Both the position numbers and the translations under genes were made by a program. 64,000 nt of DNA from a virus. A model generated the notes under the pieces. It was not told the DNA's origin. It ran no database searches and saw nothing but the letters and a program-made list of their open reading frames with translations. The DNA lies in IMG/VR virus record IMGVR_UViG_3300036859_000726, positions 1 to 64,000 of that record, one strand, 5' to 3'. This document shows positions 47,014-55,041 of this stretch, one piece after another; positions within the stretch are counted from its first letter, which is position 1; each line of letters begins with the position of its first letter.

Positions 47014-50000
47014 TGGCTGACCTGTACGACGATGACGAAGATGCAGGCAACGATGACTTCGCGTCTCTGAATGAGAGCATTCAGGGTCTTCCAGACAAGA
47101 TCTCGCGCGGCGTGGTTGAAGGACTCAATCCTCCTTCTACACCTGAGCAGATCAATTGGGCGAATGACATCCTGAGTGATGCAGACACTCTTGATTCAGA
47201 GATGGAGGACTTGCTTTCGAAGCGGTCTGCCGCAACCTCTGGCCCGCAAGGAACACTTGAGCGCCTTCGAGCAGCTCGTGAAAGACTTGCGAATCAATCA
47301 TACGACACTGACAATCGTCGCATGTGGGGCGCAGTTGCTGCTGCTCTTGGACAGAATGGAAGCATCGGCGAAGCGATGGGCCGGAGTGCGGGCGCGATCA
47401 ATCAGGAACGCACGGCACGTGATAAGTTTGACCAGAATCAGCAGTCTGGCTTGACCGAGTATGATCAGGCGATTGGCGAGGCGATGACTGGCGACTACGA
47501 CTCGCAGATGAAGGCTCTGCAGCATCGTATTGACGCAAGAAATGCTGAGCGTCTGAAGGCTCTTCAAGTTCTCGGAAAGGGCAAGTCTGCCAATGCACCA
47601 GGCGTCGCTCCAACTGCTGCGCGCTCCAACGTGCTGAAGATGGCGGACGACTGGTTCGCCAACCAGCGATCAGGTGTTGTGCTGAACGCCAAGATCATGG
47701 ACGAGGCGGCGAAGCGTGCTGGCGAGGCCAAGACTGGACCTGGATATGGCCTGATCTCTGCACTCGCCAAGTCTGAGCATGAGCTTCCTGCCATGATCGG
47801 CGAGTTCATGAAGGCAGTCAACAATCCGGACATCAAGGAACTGGAGCGCGATGTTCGCTCCGTCATCTTCCCGACCGTTCGCCAGGTGCTCGGTGCTCAG
47901 TTCACAGCGAAGGAAAACTTCACGTTGCTGGAGACTGCATTCGACCCGAGCGCTCCGCCGCCAGTCAATCGTCGCCGCCTCGAACTAATCCTTTCAGGTC
48001 TGAAGGACGCTCAACACGTCAAGGATGCATACTTCTCATACGCACGCGAGCATGGCGGCGACATGAGCGGCTATGGCGGACCAGATCTAACTGAAGTTGA
48101 GCGGATCGGTGATCGCATACTTGAGTATGCAGCATCCTCAGGCGCTGGCGAAGGCGCGGAGCAGGCTCGTCCTGCAATTGAGCGAAAGACTCGCCCTGGC
48201 CAGCCAAACAGCACTGATGAGTTCATTTCTGATCCTCGTGATCGCAATCGTATCATAAGGAATCCAAACTTCAAGCCGCAGGTTGTCCCTGGTGCCAGGG
48301 TTGTTGCGCCTCGCGCCGGAGCTGAAGCCGCACCAGCAGAGAAGCCTGCAGGCCTTTGGGACAACATCAAGCGCAAGGTCGGCGAGAAATTCGCAGAGGG
48401 CGGCGAGGTCGAGGGAGATCAAGACACAGAGGAGGTGACGATTGGAGATCGCACTCTGACTGTCCCTAAAGGAATGACTGATGAGCAGATCTATGCATTC
48501 CTTGATGCACAGGAGGCTGCAGAGAAGGCTACAGCAGCAGAGACGGATGCTAACAGCACTGAGGCTATTGCAGAGCTTGCTGTTGACGGAACTGCAGCTG
48601 CAGCAGGATATGGCGGCGCGAACGCTCTTCAGCGACTTGCTGATGCAGCGAACGAACGCTCTCCTCATGAAGTCGCATGGGGAACTGAAGAGTATGGCTT
48701 GAGGCCAAATGAGAATTATCTGTCTCCTGGACAGAGACGGTTTGCGGATCGATTCGCAACGGCAGAGACGCCGCCAGAGCAACGTTTGGACGCTCTGATT
48801 GAGCGCCACAAGGAGCTTCAGACCCAGAGAGGTCTGCCGAGAGCGACTGCTGCGGAGGCAATGACCCCGGAGCAGATCAGCCTTGTGAATGAATCGATCC
48901 GCTCCCCCAACTCGAGTGGTGTTGGCGCCGCAGAGCTTCGCCAGAATCTCGGCGAGAACCAGGCGTCAATGCTTGCTGGCGATCCGATGGACGTCGATCG
49001 AAATGGACGCGCAATGTCTGAGGGTCACACACTCGACACGCTTCAGGCAGATCTGCAATCTAATCGTCCATACAAGGACGTCATTGAAGAACTCGAGAGA
49101 GTTCGCAAGGAAGCATACGATCCGCTTCGCCAGGCTGCATATGCAGACCAGTGGGTCCCTGTCAACAAGTTCAATCCTGAGCTGATTGCCGACACGGATG
49201 TTGGTCGTACCGCTATTGAGCGGGCGCAGCAGTCATGGATGAACAATATGGACACGAACGGCCGTCCGATGCTGCAGGGTCGGCGAATCAACCCAGGCAA
49301 CCCTGCTGTCACACCAAGCGCATATGATGTCGAGTTCCTTGACAGCGTGCGTCGTGCTCTTAATGACATGCATGTTGAGTCTGTTCAAGGCAAAGGAACA
49401 TTCAATACTCGCGACATCAATGCCTGGCGTCGCCGATTCACTGATGCTCTGTATGGCGCTCGTCCTGACCTGCAAGCTGCGAACTCTGAATATGAGACCC
49501 GCAGCAGACCGATTGATGCCGCTAGAGTTGGTCGCGGCGACAAGGATGCGAGTCGTGTGCTTTGGAAGGACCAGACCGGCAACTACAAGGATGCGACCTC
49601 ATTCGACAATATGCCGACAGAGGAGCTGAGAGACTATCTGGCTTCCCTTGATCCTGACTCAAAGGCTGCGTTGCGAAGCGGACTCTACGAGAACTATCGC
49701 AATGCCATACAGGACACTTCTGCGAAGCGGAATCCTATCGAGGCGATCTTCGGATCAGATGAACGTCCAAGCGAGAACATGTCTCGCCTCAAGCTCCTGT
49801 TTGAGGATGATCCTGAAGGTCTCCAGACGATGCTGGATGACATCAAGGCTCATTCCAACTCCTACGACATCGCCCACTCAATGGGTGCGAAGAGCGAGTC
49901 TGCAAGAGGACGTCCACGCGGCGCTCCAGTCAGCAAGGCTGCGGATGTAGGTGGTAGGACTGCTGATGCCCTCACAAAGCCTGCGCGCCGTCTTATGCAA

Positions 50001-50246
50001 GGTCCTGATGGCGACAAGGCCCGGAAGTTCACAACGGAGGAGATTGACGACATCGCCCGCATCGCTTCCGAACATCGCCTTCAGTCATTGGAGCGCCTAC
50101 GGAGGGCTGCAACAAACCGCGCTGGCCGAAAGGGCCGCGCCCGACGTGCAGGGCTTCTGGGTGCTGGCGCTGCCACCCTCTTTACCTTGAGGGACAAGCT
50201 GAAGCAGCTCGCAGAAGATGCATTTGAACCTGACGAGGCGAAGTGA
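47013..50246 (+). CDS. Large internal virion (ejection) protein
   Basis: 1077 residues, TAATG-coupled. Alternating coiled-coil and disordered segments (~45-105 coiled coil; ~430-445 AEAAPAEKPAG linker), KFAEGGEVEGDQDTEEVTIG near 470, and PKGMTDEQIYAFLDAQEAAE. The last ~60 residues are very basic then hydrophobic (RLRRAATNRAGRKGRARRAG, LLGAGAATLFTL). No enzyme motif recognised. Size and place fit the ejection proteins of P22-like and T7-like phages. Confidence 0.65.
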   Translation: MADLYDDDEDAGNDDFASLNESIQGLPDKISRGVVEGLNPPSTPEQINWANDILSDADTLDSEMEDLLSKRSAATSGPQGTLERLRAARERLANQSYDTDNRRMWGAVAAALGQNGSIGEAMGRSAGAINQERTARDKFDQNQQSGLTEYDQAIGEAMTGDYDSQMKALQHRIDARNAERLKALQVLGKGKSANAPGVAPTAARSNVLKMADDWFANQRSGVVLNAKIMDEAAKRAGEAKTGPGYGLISALAKSEHELPAMIGEFMKAVNNPDIKELERDVRSVIFPTVRQVLGAQFTAKENFTLLETAFDPSAPPPVNRRRLELILSGLKDAQHVKDAYFSYAREHGGDMSGYGGPDLTEVERIGDRILEYAASSGAGEGAEQARPAIERKTRPGQPNSTDEFISDPRDRNRIIRNPNFKPQVVPGARVVAPRAGAEAAPAEKPAGLWDNIKRKVGEKFAEGGEVEGDQDTEEVTIGDRTLTVPKGMTDEQIYAFLDAQEAAEKATAAETDANSTEAIAELAVDGTAAAAGYGGANALQRLADAANERSPHEVAWGTEEYGLRPNENYLSPGQRRFADRFATAETPPEQRLDALIERHKELQTQRGLPRATAAEAMTPEQISLVNESIRSPNSSGVGAAELRQNLGENQASMLAGDPMDVDRNGRAMSEGHTLDTLQADLQSNRPYKDVIEELERVRKEAYDPLRQAAYADQWVPVNKFNPELIADTDVGRTAIERAQQSWMNNMDTNGRPMLQGRRINPGNPAVTPSAYDVEFLDSVRRALNDMHVESVQGKGTFNTRDINAWRRRFTDALYGARPDLQAANSEYETRSRPIDAARVGRGDKDASRVLWKDQTGNYKDATSFDNMPTEELRDYLASLDPDSKAALRSGLYENYRNAIQDTSAKRNPIEAIFGSDERPSENMSRLKLLFEDDPEGLQTMLDDIKAHSNSYDIAHSMGAKSESARGRPRGAPVSKAADVGGRTADALTKPARRLMQGPDGDKARKFTTEEIDDIARIASEHRLQSLERLRRAATNRAGRKGRARRAGLLGAGAATLFTLRDKLKQLAEDAFEPDEAK

Positions 50247-50983
50247 TGGCAAAGCCAGCTCCAAAGGCTTCTCCTGGTAAGCTGTCTGTGATTGAACAGG
50301 CGCTGCAAGCATCAGATATGATGGCTCAAACAGACCCTCGTGCTGCTGTAGCAAGACCGATCCTGAAGACAATCGCCAGCATGCTTGGCACATACAACCC
50401 AGACTCTGACAGGATTGAGTTCGGTCTTCGTCCTGGCATCATTGATGACATCATCGGCATCCCTTCCTCGATTGATGACATCTCTGCACTCCTCGGACAT
50501 GGCACGCACATGTCTGGTGACATATCAAAGACAGCCGCGGCGCTCTCTGATGCATCAGCTCGAAGGCGCAATTTCGTGTCACCCTCCAGAGGAAAGGTTG
50601 ATTCGGCAATTCAAGGTGTCTCTGATGTCATGGTGTCAGTGCCAGGCTCTCAGCCTGCAAAGATGGGCAAGATTGCTCGTGTCGCCACTGCAATTCCAAG
50701 AGCGATATACGACACTGTTGTGCCTGTGATGGACATGTCAACGAAGGTCGGAAAGGGTGTCGCGGTCGGATCATCCGGACTTGGTGCAGGCCTTGGTGTG
50801 ATGGGATACGATCCTGAAGGAGAGGAAGAGTCTCCAGACTTCTATGCGTCGCTCGCAGACAAGCTGAATCCGAAACCTCAAGAAGATTATGCTATGGTTG
50901 ACACTTTGATTGCCAGAGCGCAGGCAGGCGATCGTTCAGCATATGAACAGCTCAAGATTATGTTTCCTGGGGAGATGAAGTAA
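50243..50983 (+). CDS. Virion-associated hypothetical protein
   Basis: 246 residues, ATGA-coupled to the large ejection protein. Helical first half (LSVIEQALQASDMMAQTD), a hydrophobic Gly-rich stretch (KGVAVGSSGLGAGLGVMGYD) that could enter membrane, and an acidic C-terminus. Probably part of the ejection set. Confidence 0.6.
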   Translation: MMAKPAPKASPGKLSVIEQALQASDMMAQTDPRAAVARPILKTIASMLGTYNPDSDRIEFGLRPGIIDDIIGIPSSIDDISALLGHGTHMSGDISKTAAALSDASARRRNFVSPSRGKVDSAIQGVSDVMVSVPGSQPAKMGKIARVATAIPRAIYDTVVPVMDMSTKVGKGVAVGSSGLGAGLGVMGYDPEGEEESPDFYASLADKLNPKPQEDYAMVDTLIARAQAGDRSAYEQLKIMFPGEMK

Positions 50984-52594
50984 ATGGGCAAGCTTTCTGG
51001 AATCTCCAAAGCTCTGCAAAGGGTCTCTGAACAACCTGTCGGCTCCGGCAGGCAAGCAGCCACAAGAGCTCGTGCAGCAGAGCGTGAGTGGACTGGCAAC
51101 ACACGCAAGGGGCAGCTGAAAGGTCTGCAAGACTATTTCGAGCATGCAGACCCGACCGCAGTGCGGACATCTGCTCCGTCGCCTGATGTGATCGAGCCAA
51201 CGCCTGAGTTGCTTGCCAAACCAGAGCGTCGCGAGGGAATCACACCGAAGCTTGATCTTCGTCGTCGTGCGCAGGACGCAGAAGAGCTGGCCAGCGGCTA
51301 CCACTCATTCGCCAACGAGATGGATCGTGATCCTCGTGAAATGAATTACTTCGTCGACGCGAACAAGCTCAAAGCCCTAAACGACAACTATGGCTTCAGT
51401 GTCGGCGATCGGCTAATCGAGCTTCAGAACCAGTATCTGCGCGATGAACTCGCAGGACTCGACCCTAGAGTCAAGGCGATCATGGCCCGCGGCCCTGGTG
51501 ATGAAGTGTTCCTCGCAGGCAATGATGATGCTGTCATGCGAGAAGCGATCGAGAGGGCGAACCACAAGTTGATCACCGAAGGCGTCCACATGGATTTGCC
51601 GGGCGGCGCCAAGCGCACTATCTCAGGTGTTGCAAGCCTCAAGTATGGCGCCGGCAAAACTCTGGATGACGCCGAGCTGGACATGATGGCTCGAAAGGCT
51701 GCAGGACTTGATGACAGAGCTGATGCATCTGAGGCCATTGAAGTCATCGAAGAGCCTCGTGTTCGTGATGGATCTCTCAGCCAGATTCGCAAGTTCCTCA
51801 ATCGCTACGAGGGTGGCCTTGTTGGCATGGGTGCGAAGTATCCTGATGCCGTTGAAGGCGAATATGAAGATGGCGACGAATATCTTGGCGAGGATGATGA
51901 ATTCGAGTACTATGCCACTGGCGGCCAGGTCCAGGGCTATTTCCTTGGCGGGCTCAAGAAGGCTGTGAAGAAAGGATTCAAGAAAGTCTCGAAGGTCGCC
52001 AACCTGCCTGCAAAGCTACTCAGCAAGGTTCCAGGTGTCAAATCAATCGCGAAGGTCGTGGCGAAAGCTGCGCCTGCGCTTGGATTCATTCCTGGCGTAG
52101 GAACTCTCGCAGGAGGCCTGATTGGTGGTGTTGCAGGCAACATTGCCTCTGGAGGCAAGACGAGCGGCTTCCTGAAGGGTGCACTAGCAGGCGCAAGTGG
52201 CGGCATCGGAGGCGGCATAGCCAAGGGTGTTGCAGGAAAACTCGGCAGCGGACTTCTGGCGAAAGCTGCAGGAAAGGTGACTGGAGAGGTCGCGACCGGT
52301 CTGATGGGATCAGCGATGAAGAAGCTGACTAGTGATCCATCCGGCAAGTCTCTCACCAAGGAAGAGAGGGTTGCTCTTCAGCAAGGAGGCGGACAGCCTA
52401 GTCAGCCTGCGGTCGACCTCGCCGCCCTGCGTCAGTCAGCAATGGCAACAAATGCCGCGGCACCGACTCAGCTATCAATGGTTCAGCCTCAAGTTCCGCG
52501 AGTGGCTCCTCAAATTCCAATGGCTGGCAGCCAGGGACTACTTCAGCAGATTCAGGCTCAACAGGCGCAGAATTTCCCGAGACAGGTCGCATAG
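50984..52594 (+). CDS. Ejection-type protein with GGDEF-like domain
   Basis: 536 residues. Residues ~118-245 resemble a diguanylate cyclase domain: MNYFVDANKLKALNDNYGFS with VGDRLI (family: D-I-D-x-F-K-x-I-N-D-x-Y-G-H-x-x-G-D), GPGDEVF at ~170-176 in place of GGDEF, and ISGVASL...LDDAELDMMARKAAG. First Gly is Pro and final Phe is Val, so catalysis is uncertain; a nucleotide-binding role is possible. An acidic linker, YYATGGQVQGYFLGG motif (~309-323) and a long Gly/Ala-rich membrane-active C-terminal region (GFIPGVGTLAGGLIGGVAGN) follow. Its end overlaps the minus-strand gene at 52398. Confidence 0.65.
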   Translation: MGKLSGISKALQRVSEQPVGSGRQAATRARAAEREWTGNTRKGQLKGLQDYFEHADPTAVRTSAPSPDVIEPTPELLAKPERREGITPKLDLRRRAQDAEELASGYHSFANEMDRDPREMNYFVDANKLKALNDNYGFSVGDRLIELQNQYLRDELAGLDPRVKAIMARGPGDEVFLAGNDDAVMREAIERANHKLITEGVHMDLPGGAKRTISGVASLKYGAGKTLDDAELDMMARKAAGLDDRADASEAIEVIEEPRVRDGSLSQIRKFLNRYEGGLVGMGAKYPDAVEGEYEDGDEYLGEDDEFEYYATGGQVQGYFLGGLKKAVKKGFKKVSKVANLPAKLLSKVPGVKSIAKVVAKAAPALGFIPGVGTLAGGLIGGVAGNIASGGKTSGFLKGALAGASGGIGGGIAKGVAGKLGSGLLAKAAGKVTGEVATGLMGSAMKKLTSDPSGKSLTKEERVALQQGGGQPSQPAVDLAALRQSAMATNAAAPTQLSMVQPQVPRVAPQIPMAGSQGLLQQIQAQQAQNFPRQVA

Positions 52595-52787
52595 ATATCA
52601 AAGGCTTCTGATACGAAGGATCGACTTCGACGTGGTACTTGCAGATGTATAGTCTGCCACGCCACATATAGCCTTCCATGATGAAGACTTGGCCATCTTC
52701 AACATGGTCGACGCCTATGCGCTTCTTACCGAACAGCCTGGCAAGCATGAACTTCCACCAAGGCTCTCTTGTGTGTGGTATGCCCAT
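52398..52787 (-). CDS. Hypothetical protein, last gene of the leftward operon
   Basis: 129 residues from ATG 52787 (TGATG overlap with the gene before). WWKFMLARLFGKKRIGVDHV, then EGYMWRGRLYICKYHVEVDP is clearly coding-like up to about 52600. The last ~65 residues overlap the converging late gene by 197 bp and are Pro/Glu-rich, so the natural end may be read differently. Confidence 0.6.
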   Translation of the reverse strand: MGIPHTREPWWKFMLARLFGKKRIGVDHVEDGQVFIMEGYMWRGRLYICKYHVEVDPSYQKPLISMRPVSGNSAPVEPESAEVVPGCQPLEFEEPLAELEAEPLIAESVPRHLLPLLTDAGRRGRPQAD

Positions 52788-52984
52788 CAGTGACTCTTGT
52801 TGCATGTCCTGCATGTGATGTCTACACATTCCATCCAGTCAAGACGAACGAACTTCCCGTCCCTCTGACTGACGCTATTGTTGTTCGAAAGGAAGTGCAT
52901 GACGTCCTCTGGAGTGTTGAAGTCTGGCAAGTCCTCTCGTCTGACTTTGCCTCCCAGTTGCAGAATTTCAAATGCGTGGAACAT
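52787..52984 (-). CDS. Small hypothetical protein with C-terminal CX2C
   Basis: 65 residues from ATG 52984 (TGATG overlap, GAGGAGG upstream). FHAFEILQLGGKVRREDLPD, a helix, and CVDITCRTCNKSH at the end. Unknown. Confidence 0.65.
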   Translation of the reverse strand: MFHAFEILQLGGKVRREDLPDFNTPEDVMHFLSNNNSVSQRDGKFVRLDWMECVDITCRTCNKSH

Positions 52985-53169
52985 CAATCCTCCTCATACT
53001 TGTGTGGCTCTGAATGTCCGTCACCGAGTCTGCATCTTGCAGTTCCCGGCCAATCTCCTTTGACCCAATCACAGCGCAAGTAGTGCGGCAACACGCCTTT
53101 TGGCCTTGGATCTCTTTGCGCGCACTTTGCTGCTAGAGCAGGATCGGCCCTGCCCTTATCATCCTTCAT
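52984..53169 (-). CDS. Small hypothetical protein
   Basis: 61 residues from ATG 53169, which overlaps the previous gene's end by 11 bases. Two Cys and two His (LRCDWVKG, ARCRLGDGHSEPHKYEED) could bind metal; C-SxP-H-K pattern is seen in small phage proteins. Unknown. Confidence 0.6.
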   Translation of the reverse strand: MKDDKGRADPALAAKCAQRDPRPKGVLPHYLRCDWVKGDWPGTARCRLGDGHSEPHKYEED

Positions 53170-53479
53170 AATAGAACTCCCTCTGGCCGCGGCGCTTTGG
53201 TGTTGGCGCAGCGGAAAGATGTCTGTTAAGCCTTGTGATAAAATGCTGAACCATTGAGTGGTTGGACCACTTAACAAGTGCAGCATCGAAGGCGACTCTG
53301 CCGCCCTCTGTTATTGCGATCTGCAGATCCTTTCGCATCTGCCGAACTTCATTTGACAGGGCCTCTCGAAACTCCAGAGTCCCTTTATGAAACATGACTA
53401 TGAAAGACTGCGTGTCTTGAGATGCCTTAGTCACACAGTTCCATGCGGAAGCGTCATCACGGAATGGCCTGATGTTCAT
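53159..53479 (-). CDS. Hypothetical protein
   Basis: 106 residues from ATG 53479 (TAATG overlap). Helical middle (FREALSNEVRQMRKDLQIAI) and basic C-terminus (APTPKRRGQREFYYEG). Unknown. Confidence 0.65.
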   Translation of the reverse strand: MNIRPFRDDASAWNCVTKASQDTQSFIVMFHKGTLEFREALSNEVRQMRKDLQIAITEGGRVAFDAALVKWSNHSMVQHFITRLNRHLSAAPTPKRRGQREFYYEG

Positions 53480-53805
53480 TAGTTTGGCTTCCCTGATGTT
53501 TGTTGCGAACGAAGTGATCTTTGATGAACACACTTTGGGCATTCACAGCCGGTGTCTACCCAGGCCTCTATCAGCCCATGCTGAACATTCACAAGCTCAA
53601 GCTGGAGCTCTGATTGTCCTTGCATGTACCCATTCAGTGTGAGAGCGATGAGGAGTGGAACGAGATCATCAATAGCCATGTCTTTATATCCAAAGACAAC
53701 GCGATCAATTATCTCTGCATTCGTGATGCTCGTCATAGCGAGGTCAGATCCAGCCCTGAAGACTGTGTCGCTCGGTATGTATTTTGGTTTGTATTCTTCA
53801 GTCAT
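53479..53805 (-). CDS. Hypothetical protein
   Basis: 108 residues, ATGA overlap with the ligase stop. Helical (NAEIIDRVVFGYKDMAIDDL, GYMQGQSELQLELVNVQHGL); C-terminal CECPKCVHQ could bind zinc. Unknown. Confidence 0.65.
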   Translation of the reverse strand: MTEEYKPKYIPSDTVFRAGSDLAMTSITNAEIIDRVVFGYKDMAIDDLVPLLIALTLNGYMQGQSELQLELVNVQHGLIEAWVDTGCECPKCVHQRSLRSQQTSGKPN

Positions 53806-54758
53806 AGAGCCCTCTTATCTTCTCGCAGTCTCAAGAACACATACGCTCCTTGCTCAGACTTCTCTCCAGAGAGAGTCTCCCTGACATGCTCATGCCTCTT
53901 AAGCTCGATACCGCAGCCGCGAATCGTCTCTCGACGAGCCCACATATCTGCAGCCTTCTCCATATCGAATCCTGTACCGACAACGACCTCCTTTCCGTTT
54001 GGAAGGATCACGTTGATTGACCCAACCAATCCTGTCGGCTTCAGATTGGCTTTGAATGAGTGTCGCCTCAATTTGCCGTCATGCGTGTCCTTCGCTTCAT
54101 TCGCATTGTGAAGGCGTTCGCTAACAGACAGGATGACTCCGTCTATGGTCTCTTCGCCTTTGATTCGCATGAAGAACGGGCGAGTCGCTGTTGATCTCGT
54201 TGGAAAATAGGGCATCTTGGCCGGGCGAAGTATGACCCCTTCAACCGTCTCACCCTGCGCGGCGCGAGGTTTGCAAGTCATAGGGTCATAGACGATCACG
54301 CCCTTGATCACCTCAATGACGTCAATAGTTTCAATTAGGATGCAACAAGGAAGGTCTTGCGCCTTCAACCTGGCATATCTACTCGAGAAGCCGCCCTCCG
54401 TTGCATAATCGAACATATGAAGATTGGCGAAGCATGGACCCTCTTTTCTGTTGACGTCACTAACAGTCTTTGCCCATGAGTCGCTAGCGAGGCGATTACC
54501 AACAATCAGCTCGCCGCAGATTCCATCAGGAACATACTTGAACTTGTCCTGCAGCTCTTTGCGGAATGGAGCCATAGTTCGAGTTCGAAGGACGCCGCCC
54601 TTCTTTATTGCGTACACGCCATCAAGCTTCGGGAGGACATAGACATGGTCGCTAAATGAAAGCATCCTCTCCTTGTTCTTGCCTATTGCGACTATCCTCA
54701 TGTCAGAGTTGACAGAGACTGACAATGCTTTTGAAGGTGCTATTTCAATAATAGTCAT
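53802..54758 (-). CDS. ATP-dependent DNA ligase
   Basis: 318 residues from ATG 54758 (GAGG upstream; ATG 54761 possible). Motif I KLDGVY at ~44-49 with the adenylated Lys, motif III-like DGICGELIVG (~78), motif IV EGVILRP, motif V FFMRIKGEE with catalytic Lys. A C-terminal OB-type part (GLVGSINVILPNGKEVVVGT) follows. Size fits minimal viral ligases. Seals nicks, probably for lagging-strand replication and repair with the other operon enzymes. Confidence 0.85.
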   Translation of the reverse strand: MTIIEIAPSKALSVSVNSDMRIVAIGKNKERMLSFSDHVYVLPKLDGVYAIKKGGVLRTRTMAPFRKELQDKFKYVPDGICGELIVGNRLASDSWAKTVSDVNRKEGPCFANLHMFDYATEGGFSSRYARLKAQDLPCCILIETIDVIEVIKGVIVYDPMTCKPRAAQGETVEGVILRPAKMPYFPTRSTATRPFFMRIKGEETIDGVILSVSERLHNANEAKDTHDGKLRRHSFKANLKPTGLVGSINVILPNGKEVVVGTGFDMEKAADMWARRETIRGCGIELKRHEHVRETLSGEKSEQGAYVFLRLREDKRAL

Positions 54759-55038
54759 CATCGCCTCGCTCGGGTTCTGGTTCAGAGCTGCAAGAAGCTT
54801 CATGCCATTCTATCGCAGCCCAAATTCTTTCTTGAGCATATCCGCTCAGTTGATCAAAGTCAATTTTCTCGCCACCATCGATTTTGGTGATCGACTCAAT
54901 GTCTATCTCAGGCGGATCGCCAGGATACCAGGCTCCGTCTGAGAAGTAGTCAGAGCTTCCTGCTGTGTATGAGTACTCGACTTCGCAGTCAAATGAGTTC
55001 TCATCATCCAATACCACGAGCGTTGTTACCGTTCCCAT
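54745..55038 (-). CDS. Acidic hypothetical protein
   Basis: 97 residues. Beta-rich start (TVTTLVVLDDENSFDCEVEY) then DPPEIDIESITKIDGGEKID and a helix (AQERIWAAIEWHEA), ending in Glu/Asp-rich residues. Such acidic small proteins next to replication enzymes occur widely; unknown. Overlaps the ligase start by 14 bases. Confidence 0.7.
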   Translation of the reverse strand: MGTVTTLVVLDDENSFDCEVEYSYTAGSSDYFSDGAWYPGDPPEIDIESITKIDGGEKIDFDQLSGYAQERIWAAIEWHEASCSSEPEPERGDDDYY

Positions 55039-55041
55039 AGC

